DNA of 64,000 nucleotides. Source: Spiroplasma syrphidicola EA-1. Its GTDB lineage: Bacteria; Bacillota_I; Bacilli_A; Mycoplasmatales; Mycoplasmataceae. The notes under the pieces are model-generated. The model was not told where the DNA came from. It did no database searches and saw only the letters and a program-made list of their open reading frames with translations. A program made the position numbers and the translations under genes. The stretch is taken from contig NC_021284.1 in the NCBI RefSeq assembly GCF_000400955.1, forward strand, positions 186,001 through 250,000, written 5' to 3'. Of this stretch, positions 55,479 through 64,000 are shown piece by piece (within the stretch, counting starts at the first letter, position 1; each line of letters opens with the position of its first letter).

Positions 55479-56231
55479 ATGAAAGGAATCTTAGGACGTA
55501 AAATTGGTATGACACAAGTTTTCACAACTGAAGGAAAACTAATACCAGTTACAGTAGTTGAAGTGCAACCAAACAGTGTTTTACAAGTTTTAACAACAGA
55601 AAAACATGGATATGAAGCATTACAACTAGCTGTTGAAGATAAAAAAGTTAACTTGGTTTCAAAACCAGACCAAGGACAGTTTAAAAAAGCAAACACAACA
55701 CCTAAGCGCTTCGTAAAAGAAATCAGAGATATGACTGGATATAAAATCGGTGATACTATTAAAGCTGATATCTTTACCGCTGGGGAATTCGTTGATGTAA
55801 CAGGAACTTCAAAAGGGAAAGGATTTGCCGGGTCAATTAAACGCCATAATTATTCACGTGGACCAATGGGTCATGGATCAGGGTACCACCGTGGAGTTGG
55901 ATCAATGGGTCCAATTGCCCCAAACCGAATCTTTAAATCGAAAAAAATGCCTGGGCATATGGGAGCTGAAAAAGTAACAATTCAAAATTTAGAAATTATT
56001 GCAATTGATACAGCAAAAAATGCCATTTTAGTGAAAGGATCAATTCCTGGACCAAAAAAACAATTAGTAGTTGTTAAAGAAAGTATTAAAGGATTAGTAC
56101 CAAATCAAGCAGCAACTTTAATTGAAAGAACACCAATCAAAAATGACACAAAAGAGGTTTTAGTAAAAGAAGAAGTCGTAACACCAGTTGAAGCACCAGC
56201 TACTCCAGAAGTAGCCGCTGTGGCTGAGTAA
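55479..56231 (+). CDS. rplC: 50S ribosomal protein L3 with a C-terminal tail
   Basis: 250 residues. The first 210 are a normal L3: [34 protein letters not shown] and [20 protein letters not shown]. About 30 further residues form an acidic Val/Pro/Ala tail ([20 protein letters not shown]) not found in Bacillus L3. The composition is like the much longer L29 extension in the same operon. CAGGGAGGAT precedes the ATG. Confidence 0.97.
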   Translation: MKGILGRKIGMTQVFTTEGKLIPVTVVEVQPNSVLQVLTTEKHGYEALQLAVEDKKVNLVSKPDQGQFKKANTTPKRFVKEIRDMTGYKIGDTIKADIFTAGEFVDVTGTSKGKGFAGSIKRHNYSRGPMGHGSGYHRGVGSMGPIAPNRIFKSKKMPGHMGAEKVTIQNLEIIAIDTAKNAILVKGSIPGPKKQLVVVKESIKGLVPNQAATLIERTPIKNDTKEVLVKEEVVTPVEAPATPEVAAVAE

Positions 56232-56252
56232 TGTGTGGAAGGAAGAGAACAG

Positions 56253-56879
56253 ATGAAACAACAAGTATTTGATGCTAAGGGAACTAGCGTAAAAGAAATC
56301 GTTTTAAACGATACAATTTGAGCAATTGAACCACATAAGCAAGCAATGTTTGATGCAGTTATTGCTCAACAATCATCAATGCGTCAAGGAACACACAAAA
56401 CTAAAACAAGAACTGAAGTGTCAGGTGGAGGAAGAAAACCTTGAAGACAAAAAGGGACAGGACGTGCCCGTCAAGGATCAATTCGTGCACCACAATGAAA
56501 AGGTGGGGGAATTGTCTTTGGACCAACACCCGAAAAAAATTATTTAAAACATGTTAACAAAAAAGTAAGAAAATTAGCATTAAAATCAGCTTTAAGCTTA
56601 AAAGCGCAAAGCAAAGATTTAGTGGTAATTGACCAATTTGGAATTGAAACACCATCAACAAAAAGTATGGTTGAAGTTCTAAATAACTTAAAAGTAAATA
56701 ATGAAAAAGTGTTAATCGTGACAATTGATGGGGACGAAGTAAACGTTAAATCATCACGTAACATTGAAAAAGTAAATATAATTAGTTCAAGTGGAATTAA
56801 CATTTATGATTTATTAAATGCAAATAAATTACTTGTAACAGAAGCAGCTGTAAAAGCAATTGAGGAGGTGTTGGCATAA
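56253..56879 (+). CDS. rplD: 50S ribosomal protein L4
   Basis: 208 residues. The loop that lines the exit tunnel is recognisable ([20 protein letters not shown] with two Trp, both TGA). GTPSTKSMV-like and [18 protein letters not shown] close the C-terminus. GGAAGGAAGAG precedes the ATG. It is the feedback repressor of the S10 operon in E. coli; whether it acts on the leader here is unknown. It overlaps rplW by one base (TAATG). Confidence 0.97.
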
Positions 56880-57166
56880 TGCATATTACAAATGTGATTA
56901 AAAAACCAATTTTATCAGAGAAAACATACCGTAATATGGCAAATGGTGTTTACACTTTTGAAGTAGCAATTACTGCGAACAAAGTGCAAATCAAAAAAGC
57001 CTTTGAAACAATTTTTGAAGTAAAAGTTGCGAAAGTAAATATTATCAACTATGACCCAAAAGAAAAGAAAATGGGAAAATTTGTTGGTGAAACAAAATAT
57101 ACAAAAAGAGCAATTATCACTTTAAAACCAGGAGAACAATTAGATTTATTAGGAGAAAATAAATAA
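56879..57166 (+). CDS. rplW: 50S ribosomal protein L23
   Basis: 95 residues: [24 protein letters not shown] at the start and a basic beta-hairpin ([22 protein letters not shown]). It sits at the tunnel exit and binds trigger factor and SRP in known ribosomes. The start is coupled to rplD (TAATG), with GGAGGTG inside rplD. It is the compact form, without the long extension of some mycoplasma L23 proteins. Confidence 0.96.
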   Translation: MHITNVIKKPILSEKTYRNMANGVYTFEVAITANKVQIKKAFETIFEVKVAKVNIINYDPKEKKMGKFVGETKYTKRAIITLKPGEQLDLLGENK

Positions 57167-57223
57167 TTCCAGGACACAACTATCTGGGACTGTTTATTGG
57201 CTTATTAGGGAGGATAAATAACA

Positions 57224-58060
57224 ATGCCAATTAAGAGTTTTAAGCCAGTAACTGCGAGTCGTCGTAATATGACAACAATGGACTACTCAGTTTTAACAAC
57301 TGATCGTCCCGAAAAATCATTAACAGAAACTCGTAAAAAGCATGCTGGACGTAATAACCAAGGGGTTATTACGACAAGACATAAAGGTGGAGGCCACAAA
57401 GTTAAATATCGTATCGTTGACTTTAAACGAAATAAAGACAACATTGTTGGTAAAATTGCCACAATCGAATATGACCCAAACCGTAACGCCTTTATTTGTT
57501 TAGTAAATTATATTGATGGAGAAAAAAGATATATTTTAGCTCCAAAAGGAATCAAAGTTGGAATGGAAGTTATCAGTGGAGAAAAAGCTGATATTAAAGT
57601 TGGAAACAACATGAAATTAATGAACATTCCTGAAGGAACAATGATTCACAACTTAGAATTACGCCCTGGAAAGGGTGGACAGTTAGCTCGTTCAGCGGGT
57701 TCATCAGTCCAATTATTAGGAAAAGATGACGATGGTAAATATGTTACTGTTCGTTTAACATCAGGAGAGGTACGTAAAGTCTTAGCAGAATGTCGTGCCA
57801 CAATTGGTGAAGTCGGAAATGAAGACTATGCCTTAATTAATTGAGGTAAAGCCGGAAGAAATCGTTGACGAGGAATTCGTCCAACTGTTCGTGGTTCAGT
57901 AATGAACCCAATTGATCACCCCCATGGTGGTGGAGAAGGAAAAGCTCCAATTGGACGTAAAGCCCCAATGACACCATGAGGTAAAAAAGCATTAGGAGTA
58001 AAAACTCGTAATAAGAAAAAAGCTTCAACTAAGTTAATTGTTAGAAGACGTCCTAAATAA
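57224..58060 (+). CDS. rplB: 50S ribosomal protein L2
   Basis: 278 residues, standard. It begins [53 protein letters not shown] and the peptidyl-transferase-centre segment [12 protein letters not shown] (with the conserved His) are all present. Three Trp in the last third are TGA. GGGAGGAT precedes the ATG. Confidence 0.98.
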
Positions 58061-58154
58061 TTATTATGTTAGGAACGCTCTCGATTGTTAAATTATTAGC
58101 ACAGAAGCGGTTCAATATAAGATAAGGTTATTTAGAAAGTAGGAGGTAGAAGCA

Positions 58155-58430
58155 ATGTCAAGAAGTCTTAAAAAAGGACCATTTGCTGATCAACACTTAA
58201 TTAAAAAAGTTGAAGACTTAAATAAAGCAAATAAAAAAGAAGTAATAAAAACTTGATCAAGAAGAAGTACAATTTTCCCAGATTTTATAGGTCATACCTT
58301 TGCGGTGCATAACGGAAAAGAACATATTCCCGTTTATGTAACAGAAGATATGGTAGGACATAAGTTAGGAGAATTTTCTCCAACACGTAAATTCGGTGGT
58401 CATGGTGACGACAAGAAAAAGAAAAAATAA
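58155..58430 (+). CDS. rpsS: 30S ribosomal protein S19
   Basis: 91 residues: [35 protein letters not shown] and [14 protein letters not shown]. The C-terminus ends in six lysines. AGGAGGTAG precedes the ATG. The 94-nt gap after rplB contains no recognisable gene or clear hairpin. Confidence 0.97.
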
Positions 58431-58453
58431 GGAAGAAAGCGAGAAAAGAGTAA

Positions 58454-58792
58454 ATGGAAGTAAAAGCACATTTAAGAAGTATTAGAATTTCTCCTCGTAA
58501 AGTCAGATTGGTTACCGATTTAATCCGAAATAAAAAAGTGGGAGAAGCAATAGTTATCTTGAACAATATCAATAAAAAATCATCATTACCAGTTCAAAAA
58601 TTGGTAAAATCAGCTGTTGCAAATGCAGTTAATAATAACGGTTTAGACGCTGATAAATTATTTATTAAAGAAATCTTCGTTAACGAAGGACCAACATTAA
58701 AAAGATTCCGTCCACGAGCACACGGAAGAGCATACGAAATTTTAAAACGAACAAGTCACGTGACAATTACGGTCAGTGACGGGCAGAAATAA
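58454..58792 (+). CDS. rplV: 50S ribosomal protein L22
   Basis: 112 residues, compact L22: [37 protein letters not shown], and the tunnel-loop segment [39 protein letters not shown] lies upstream. It is short compared with the 159-184 residue forms of Mycoplasma pneumoniae and relatives. Confidence 0.97.
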   Translation: MEVKAHLRSIRISPRKVRLVTDLIRNKKVGEAIVILNNINKKSSLPVQKLVKSAVANAVNNNGLDADKLFIKEIFVNEGPTLKRFRPRAHGRAYEILKRTSHVTITVSDGQK

Positions 58793-58810
58793 GAAAAGGA
58801 GATAACAAGA

Positions 58811-59569
58811 ATGGGACATAAAGTAAGTCCAACTGGTTTAAGAGTTGGAGTCATTAAAAATTGAGATTCAAGATGATATTCAGAAGACATGTATGTTAAA
58901 TGAGTTCATGATGATATTAATATTCGTAAAGCTTTAATTAAAGTATTAGGTGATGCTGTTTCAACAATTGAAATAGAGAAAACTAAAAGTACGATTGTTA
59001 TCTTTATTAGAACTGCTCGTGTTGGAGTTGTTTTAGGACAAGAAGGGAAAAACATCCCAGAATTAATTAAATTAGTTCGTAAAACAATTAAAGACCGTAA
59101 AATTGAAGTTAAAATTAATGTTGTCGAAGTTAAAAACCCTGATTTAGATGCACAATTAGTGGCAAATACAATTGCTTCACAAATTGTTAACCGAGCATCT
59201 TTTAGAACAGTTCAAAAAATTGCGATTAAAAAAGCTTTAAAAGCTGGAGCAAAAGGAATTAAAACTTCAGTTTCAGGCCGTTTAGGGGGAGTTGATATGG
59301 CTCGCCGTGAAGGTTATATTGAAGGAACAGTACCATTAGCAACATTACGTAGTGATATTGATTATGGTTTCGCTGAAGCATTAACAACTTATGGTCAAAT
59401 CGGAGTTAAAGTTTGAATCTGTAAAGGGGAAATTTTAGGAAAAGACCTAGTATCATTAAGTACTAGTGATGAAAAATCAAAATTTGAAAAACCAAGATTT
59501 GATAAACCAAAATTTGAACGACGTGAATCAAATTTCCGTCCAAACAATAATTCTAAGGAGGCGAAATAA
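58811..59569 (+). CDS. rpsC: 30S ribosomal protein S3
   Basis: 252 residues. [20 protein letters not shown] start, KH domain around residues 60-110 ([17 protein letters not shown]), and the C-terminal [23 protein letters not shown] basic/polar tail of about 35 residues ([20 protein letters not shown]) lengthens it beyond Bacillus S3 (218). AAAAGGAGAT precedes the ATG. The tail contains the rplP ribosome-binding site AAGGAGG. Confidence 0.97.
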
Positions 59570-59571
59570 AA

Positions 59572-59985
59572 ATGTTATTACCAAAAAGAACTAAATACCG
59601 TCGCCCTCATCGAATTAGTTATGAAGGAAAAGCCAAAGGAAATACAACAGTTGACTTTGGAGAATATGGGTTACAATCACTTGATGGAGCTTGAATTACA
59701 AACCGTCAAATTGAAGCAGCTCGTATTGCTATGACACGTTATATGAAACGTTGAGGAAAAGTTTGAATTAGAATTTTCCCCCACATGGCAAAAACTAAAA
59801 AACCATTAGAAGTACGGATGGGATCAGGAAAAGGGGCCCCAGAAGACTGAGTAGCAGTAGTTAAAACCGGAACAATTATGTTTGAAGTAGCAGGTGTTTC
59901 GGAAGAAACTGCGCGTGAAGCTTTACGTTTGGCAATGCATAAGTTACCAGTGAGATGTAAAATTGTTAAAAAAGGAGAAGAATAA
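59572..59985 (+). CDS. rplP: 50S ribosomal protein L16
   Basis: 137 residues, standard: [19 protein letters not shown], then [21 protein letters not shown] and PEDWVAVVKTG, ending [14 protein letters not shown]. The ATG is 2 nt after rpsC, with AAGGAGGCG inside the rpsC end. L16 organises tRNA accommodation at the A site. Confidence 0.98.
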
Positions 59986-59987
59986 TT

Positions 59988-60929
59988 ATGATTAAGGATT
60001 TAAACAAGAAATCTGTTGAAGAGTTAAAAAAACTTGAAGAAGAATCAAGAGCAGAATTGTTTGCGTTAAAATTCCAATCAGCAATGGGAAACCTAGAAAA
60101 ACCTGATCGAATTAGCAAATTAAAAAAACAAATCGCTCGTATTCTAACTATTCTATCTGCTCGTCGTATTGCGGGAGAAAATACTGCAATTAACGTTAAA
60201 GTTGATCTAAATGAAACTTATGCCAAAATTGAAAAAGAATCACAACAATTTGCCAAAGAACGTAGAGCCAAAATTGAAAAAATGATGGCTGAACAAAGTG
60301 GTGAAGGTAATGGTGAACTTGATTTAATGAATTTATCATTAGATGACGCAATGGGAGATTTAACATCACCAAGCGAAGAAGAAACATCATCACCAGCACC
60401 AAAGGTGGCGGCTAAGCCGGCTGTTGCTAAAGCTGAACCAAAAACAGCTGAAGTAAAACCAGCACCAAAAGCTGAAGCAGCACCAAAAGCTGAAGCAGCA
60501 CCTAAAGTTGCACCAAAGGCCACAGCAAAAGTTGAAAAACCAGTAGTTGAAAAACCAGCGGTGGAAAAAGCACCAAAGGTGGCGGCTAAACCGGCTGTTG
60601 CTAAAGCTGAACCAAAAACAGCTGAAGTTAAAGCAGCAGCTTTAAAAGCAAAAACAGCAGCAGCACCAAAAGCACCAAAAGTAGCTGCACCAGCGCAACC
60701 TAATGCAAAAGAAAAATTATCAGAATTAAAAAATTCATTAGGATCAAAAACAGCGGTGGGACGTGGAACTGGTGTTAAAATCGATTTAAAAACAAAAGAT
60801 AAAGATCCAAATGCAGAAATGTATACATATGGAACAAATTGACAAGAAAACCGCGATAAAATCATCGCTGCAACAACAAAAAAACCAACAACCGACAAAG
60901 ACAAAGATAAGAAAGGGACAGACAAATAA
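59988..60929 (+). CDS. rpmC: 50S ribosomal protein L29 with a very long disordered C-terminal extension
   Basis: 313 residues against about 65 for a normal L29. Residues 1-65 are a clear L29 ([49 protein letters not shown]). A charged helix (about 68-105) leads into an acidic patch (108-132). An Ala/Pro/Lys/Glu-rich segment (133-240) follows, holding two near-identical 62-bp units. Then a C-terminal part (240-313) with [14 protein letters not shown] and [20 protein letters not shown] ends in a Lys/Asp tail. The frame is continuous through one TGA-Trp and overlaps rpsQ by one base, so it is a true fusion and not an assembly of two genes. Confidence 0.95.
60396..60631 (+). repeat. internal repeats in the L29 extension
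   Basis: Two near-identical 62-bp units (60396-60457 and 60570-60631), differing at only a few third positions, encode [20 protein letters not shown]. Between them an 18-bp unit is repeated in tandem (60462-60479 and 60480-60497, encoding APKAEA). These direct repeats allow length change by recombination while keeping the frame. Confidence 0.9.
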
Positions 60930-61186
60930 TGGAAAGAAATAATCGTAAAGTTTTATATGGACGCGTTGTATCTGACAAAAGTGATAAAACAATTGCTGTC
61001 TTAGTTGAAACCTACAAAAATCACCCCCTATATGGAAAACGTGTTAAATATTCAAAAAAATATTTAGCTCATGATGAACAAAACCAAGCTCACATTGGAG
61101 ACAAAGTAAGTATTATGGAAACTCGCCCGTTATCAAAAATTAAACGCTTCCGTTTAGTTGAAGTTATTGAAAAAGCAATTGGCTAA
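60929..61186 (+). CDS. rpsQ: 30S ribosomal protein S17
   Basis: 85 residues: [39 protein letters not shown] and [17 protein letters not shown]. The ATG overlaps the rpmC stop (TAATG), so translation of S17 depends on ribosomes finishing the long L29 frame. No independent strong ribosome-binding site is visible (AAAGGGACAGACAA). Confidence 0.97.
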   Translation: MERNNRKVLYGRVVSDKSDKTIAVLVETYKNHPLYGKRVKYSKKYLAHDEQNQAHIGDKVSIMETRPLSKIKRFRLVEVIEKAIG

Positions 61187-61206
61187 GCAAAGCGAGGAAT
61201 GAAGAA

Positions 61207-61575
61207 ATGATTCAACAAGAGTCGCGCTTAAGAGTTGCGGATAATACTGGGGCAAAAGAAGTTTTAGTAATTAAAAACTTAGGGGGTTCATGACGTAAGT
61301 TTACGAATATTGGGGATATTGTAGTATGTACTATTAAAAAAGCTGTACCTGGCGGAATGGTTAAAAAAGGACAAGTTGTTAAAGCGGTTATTGTGCGAAC
61401 AAAACGTGGATTGAAAAGAGATGATGGAACTCAAATTCAATTCTCAGAAAATGCAGTTGTAATTATTAAAGAAGATAAATCACCACGTGGAACACGTATT
61501 TTCGGACCAATTGCACGGGAAGTTAAAGAAGCTGGATTTGTTAAAATCGCTTCATTAGCACCAGAAGTATTATAG
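61207..61575 (+). CDS. rplN: 50S ribosomal protein L14
   Basis: 122 residues, standard: [20 protein letters not shown], then [30 protein letters not shown] and [27 protein letters not shown] precedes the ATG. First gene of the spc section. Confidence 0.98.
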
Positions 61576-61585
61576 GAGGCTAAGC

Positions 61586-61906
61586 ATGAATAAATTTAAA
61601 TTTAAAAAAGGTGACTTAGTTAAAGTTATAAGCGGAAAACATAAAGGTGTTGAAGGTCCAATTATGAAAGTTTTACGTGAAAAAAATCGTGTGATTATCA
61701 AAGGAATTACAAATACAAAACATGTTAAACCATCGCAAGACAATACTGAAGGGGGAATTCAACAAGTTCCAGCCTCAGTTCATATTTCAAATGTTGCATT
61801 AATCGACCCAAAAAATAAAAAAGAAACAACAAAAATTGGTTATCAAGTTAATGACAATGGTAAAAAAATCCGTGTGGCTCGTAAATCGAAAGCGCACTTA
61901 GCTTAA
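61586..61906 (+). CDS. rplX: 50S ribosomal protein L24
   Basis: 106 residues with the KOW motif near the start (FKKGDLVKVISGKHKGVEGP) and the family segment GGIQQVPASVHISNVALIDP. AGGAGGCTAAGC precedes the ATG, overlapping the rplN stop. Confidence 0.97.
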   Translation: MNKFKFKKGDLVKVISGKHKGVEGPIMKVLREKNRVIIKGITNTKHVKPSQDNTEGGIQQVPASVHISNVALIDPKNKKETTKIGYQVNDNGKKIRVARKSKAHLA

Positions 61907-61925
61907 TAAAGGAGAATAATTAGAG

Positions 61926-62465
61926 ATGATTCGTTTAGAAGAAAAATACAAAAAAACAATTGCCAAAGAATTATTCAAAGAGCAAGGATATAGTTCAGTA
62001 ATGGAAGTACCAGTTGTTAAAAAAATTGTTGTTAATATGGGAGCCGGAGATGCAACAAGCAATGCAAAAGTAATCGAAGATATTACAAATGAATTAGGAT
62101 TAATTACTGGTCAAAAAGCAGTAATTACTAAAGCAAAAAAATCAATCGCATCATTTAAACTACGTGAAGGAATGCCAATTGGGGCGAAAGTAACTTTACG
62201 TGGTAAAAAAATGTATGAGTTTTTAGATAAATTAATTAATATTGCTTTACCACGAGTAAGAGACTTCCGTGGGGTTAGTTCATCAGGATATGATGGACGA
62301 GGAAATTACACATTAGGAATTAAAGAACAAATCATTTTCCCAGAAATTGATTACGATAAAGTAAAAAAAGTTCGTGGGATGGATATTACAATTGTTACAA
62401 ATGCCAAAAACAATCAAGATGCACACGCATTATTAGTAAAAATGGGAATGCCATTTAAAAAATAG
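61926..62465 (+). CDS. rplE: 50S ribosomal protein L5
   Basis: 179 residues, standard: [20 protein letters not shown], then [51 protein letters not shown] and [30 protein letters not shown] precedes the ATG. It binds 5S rRNA. Confidence 0.98.
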   Translation: MIRLEEKYKKTIAKELFKEQGYSSVMEVPVVKKIVVNMGAGDATSNAKVIEDITNELGLITGQKAVITKAKKSIASFKLREGMPIGAKVTLRGKKMYEFLDKLINIALPRVRDFRGVSSSGYDGRGNYTLGIKEQIIFPEIDYDKVKKVRGMDITIVTNAKNNQDAHALLVKMGMPFKK

Positions 62466-62477
62466 GGGGATCGAGAC

Positions 62478-62663
62478 ATGGCGAAAAAATCATTAAAAGT
62501 TAAACAACAACGTCATCCAAAATTTAAAACACGTGGATATACTCGTTGTGGACAATGTGGTCGACCACATGCCGTTTTACGTAAATATAACTTATGCCGT
62601 ATTTGCTTTAGAAATTTAGCATACAAAGGCCAAATTCCTGGGGTAAAGAAAGCTTCATGGTAG
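62478..62663 (+). CDS. rpsZ: 30S ribosomal protein S14 type Z (zinc-binding)
   Basis: 61 residues. The zinc-binding short form with paired cysteines C24-x2-C27 (CGQC) and C40-x2-C43 (CRIC). Ending [13 protein letters not shown] is typical, and its Trp is a rare TGG. GGGGGATCGAGAC precedes the ATG. Confidence 0.97.
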   Translation: MAKKSLKVKQQRHPKFKTRGYTRCGQCGRPHAVLRKYNLCRICFRNLAYKGQIPGVKKASW

Positions 62664-62681
62664 AAAGAGAGACTGAAAATT

Positions 62682-63068
62682 ATGATGATTGATACTATCG
62701 CAGATATGTTAACTAGAATTAGAAATGCGAACCAAAGATTACACAAAAGTGTAGCAATGCCTTCAAGTAAAATGAAAGTAAGAATTGCGGAAATTTTAAA
62801 AGAAGAAGGATACATTGAGGACTTTAAAGTTGAAGGGGATGCTAAAAAAGAGTTAACATTATCGCTAAAATATAAAGGTAAAACAAAAGTTATTTCAGGA
62901 TTAAAAAGAATTTCAAAACCAGGTTTAAGAGTTTACGTACCCGTTGAAAATGTCCCTCATGTTTTGAATGGATTAGGAATTGCAATTATATCTACAAGTA
63001 AAGGAATTATGACAGACAAAGCAGCGAAAAAAGCTCACTTAGGTGGCGAAGTAATTGCTTATGTGTGA
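62682..63068 (+). CDS. rpsH: 30S ribosomal protein S8
   Basis: 128 residues: [21 protein letters not shown], then [32 protein letters not shown] and [22 protein letters not shown]. Two adjacent ATG codons (62682, 62685) could start it; the first is taken. AGAAAGAGAGACTGAAAAT lies upstream. Confidence 0.97.
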   Translation: MMIDTIADMLTRIRNANQRLHKSVAMPSSKMKVRIAEILKEEGYIEDFKVEGDAKKELTLSLKYKGKTKVISGLKRISKPGLRVYVPVENVPHVLNGLGIAIISTSKGIMTDKAAKKAHLGGEVIAYV

Positions 63069-63092
63069 TAGAAAGATACAGGATTAGAGAAA

Positions 63093-63632
63093 ATGTCACG
63101 TATTGGTAATCGCGAATTAAAAATTCCAGCAGGAGTAGAAGTAACAATTCAAAATAATAGTGTGATCGTAAAAGGATCAAAAGGGCAATTAGAACAAGCA
63201 ATCCCAAGTGTAATTAAAGTAGAAAACACTGATGGTGTAATCACAACAAAAAGAAGCAATGAAATTAAACATACAAAACAACTACATGGAACAATTAACT
63301 CACTAATTCAAGGAATGCTTGAAGGAGTAAGTAAAGGGTTCAAAAAAGAATTAGAAATTAATGGGGTTGGATATAAAGCAGCCTTACAAGGGGATAAAAT
63401 TACCCTAAACTTAGGATATTCACATCCAATTGAATATAAAATTCCGCAAGGAATTACTGTTACAATCCCAAAACCAACACAAATTGTTGTCGAAGGAATT
63501 TCAAAACAATTAGTTGGCGAAGTCGCTGCAAACATCAGAAGTTATCGTAAACCAGAACCTTACAAAGGTAAAGGGATTAAATATAAAAATGAATACATTA
63601 TTCGTAAAGAAGGAAAATCAGCTGGTAAATAA
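63093..63632 (+). CDS. rplF: 50S ribosomal protein L6
   Basis: 179 residues, standard: [20 protein letters not shown], then [33 protein letters not shown], and the C-terminal [19 protein letters not shown]. The upstream GATACAGGATTAGAGAAA provides only a weak site. It has the two-fold repeat of the L6 fold. Confidence 0.97.
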   Translation: MSRIGNRELKIPAGVEVTIQNNSVIVKGSKGQLEQAIPSVIKVENTDGVITTKRSNEIKHTKQLHGTINSLIQGMLEGVSKGFKKELEINGVGYKAALQGDKITLNLGYSHPIEYKIPQGITVTIPKPTQIVVEGISKQLVGEVAANIRSYRKPEPYKGKGIKYKNEYIIRKEGKSAGK

Positions 63633-63653
63633 CAGCAAAGGAGTAGAAGAAAA

Positions 63654-64000
63654 ATGACAAATTCACGTAGTAAAAATCGTAAAAGAAGACATTTCCGTGT
63701 TAGAGCAAAAATTAGCGGCACAACCTCTATTCCACGTCTGAATGTATTCAAATCAAATGGACATTTTTATGCCCAATTAATTGATGATGTTAAGCAAGCA
63801 ACTATCGTATCAGCCTCAACTTTAAAAATGGCTGATTTAAAATCAACAAGCAATATTGCCGCAGCTGAAAAAGTTGGGCAAGAAATTGCAAAACAAGCGA
63901 TCGCTAAAAAAATCACAACCGTTGTATTTGACCGTGGAGGGTATTTATACCATGGAAAAGTAAAAGCATTTGCAGAAGCTGCTCGTCAAGCAGGACTGAA
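63654..64000 (+). CDS. rplR: 50S ribosomal protein L18 (cut by the window edge)
   Basis: The first 115 codons of L18 run to the right edge, nearly the whole protein. [28 protein letters not shown]-like ([10 protein letters not shown]), [36 protein letters not shown] and the start of AREAGL-type ending (RQAGL) are visible. AAAGGAGTAGAAGAAAA precedes the ATG. The next spc genes (rpsE onward) are expected beyond the window. Confidence 0.95.
   Translation, partial: MTNSRSKNRKRRHFRVRAKISGTTSIPRLNVFKSNGHFYAQLIDDVKQATIVSASTLKMADLKSTSNIAAAEKVGQEIAKQAIAKKITTVVFDRGGYLYHGKVKAFAEAARQAGL

Noticed and set aside
60218-60925. 235-codon open frame on the minus strand inside rpmC
   Set aside because: It is the mirror of the Ala/Pro/Lys-rich repeat region of L29, has no ribosome-binding site, and runs against the ribosomal operon.

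Overview
The window comes from a Mollicute, most likely a Spiroplasma. The DNA is very AT-rich. In-frame TGA codons must be read as tryptophan in most long genes (for example at conserved Trp positions in purA, gltX and rplB), and tryptophan is only rarely written TGG. Supporting signs are a spiroplasma-style lipoprotein signal peptide, an arginine deiminase operon, a lone MEP-pathway gene (ispF) and no cell-wall genes. Almost every gene is on the + strand; only pncA, coaD and one small basic-protein gene point the other way, so the window probably lies within one replichore. No species is claimed.

Layout. 1-1300: tail of an unknown gene, then gapA. 1363-12589: metG, mnmG, cysS, trmFO, rlmB, a SigH-like sigma factor, rpmG, secE and nusG (the last five in the order known from Bacillus), then mpg, a solitary NUMOD4/HNH endonuclease and pncA (minus). 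12685-27468: rsmG-parA-parB-ychF-ispF-gltX, an HD phosphohydrolase, rpoE-pyrG, purA-purB, pth-rsmI, a membrane protein and an unknown soluble protein. 27501-32545: arcA-arcB-arcD-arcC behind a 268-nt structured leader. 32589-41639: DEAD-box helicase, a possible small RNA, a disordered membrane-anchored protein, topA, an S1-domain protein, pgi, coaD (minus) and an RNase J-like protein that has lost its metal ligands. 41732-54872: ftsK/spoIIIE, the ECF transporter core ecfA1-ecfA2-ecfT with truA, an Asn/Gln/Pro-rich protein, tRNA-Ile and tRNA-Ala, a protein gene with an A14 tract, rplI-dnaB, a lipoprotein, rlmH and a basic protein (minus). 55105-64000: the S10/spc ribosomal operon from rpsJ to rplR, cut by the window edge.

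How the genes work together. Most of the window is core information processing (tRNA charging and modification, ribosome, replication and chromosome segregation). The rest is minimal metabolism: glycolysis (gapA, pgi), nucleotide synthesis (pyrG, purA, purB), NAD and CoA salvage (pncA, coaD), energy from arginine (arcABDC) and vitamin uptake (ECF).

The least ordinary items are the catalytically dead-looking RNase J, the sigma factor with no usable start codon, ribosomal protein L29 with a disordered extension of about 240 residues, the alternative-pairing arc leader, the A14 tract, the solitary HNH endonuclease, and two disordered proteins sharing a Cys/His cluster. I see no CRISPR array, insertion sequence, prophage or recognisable defence system. 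Start sites, promoters and RNA folds were read by eye and no database search was run.
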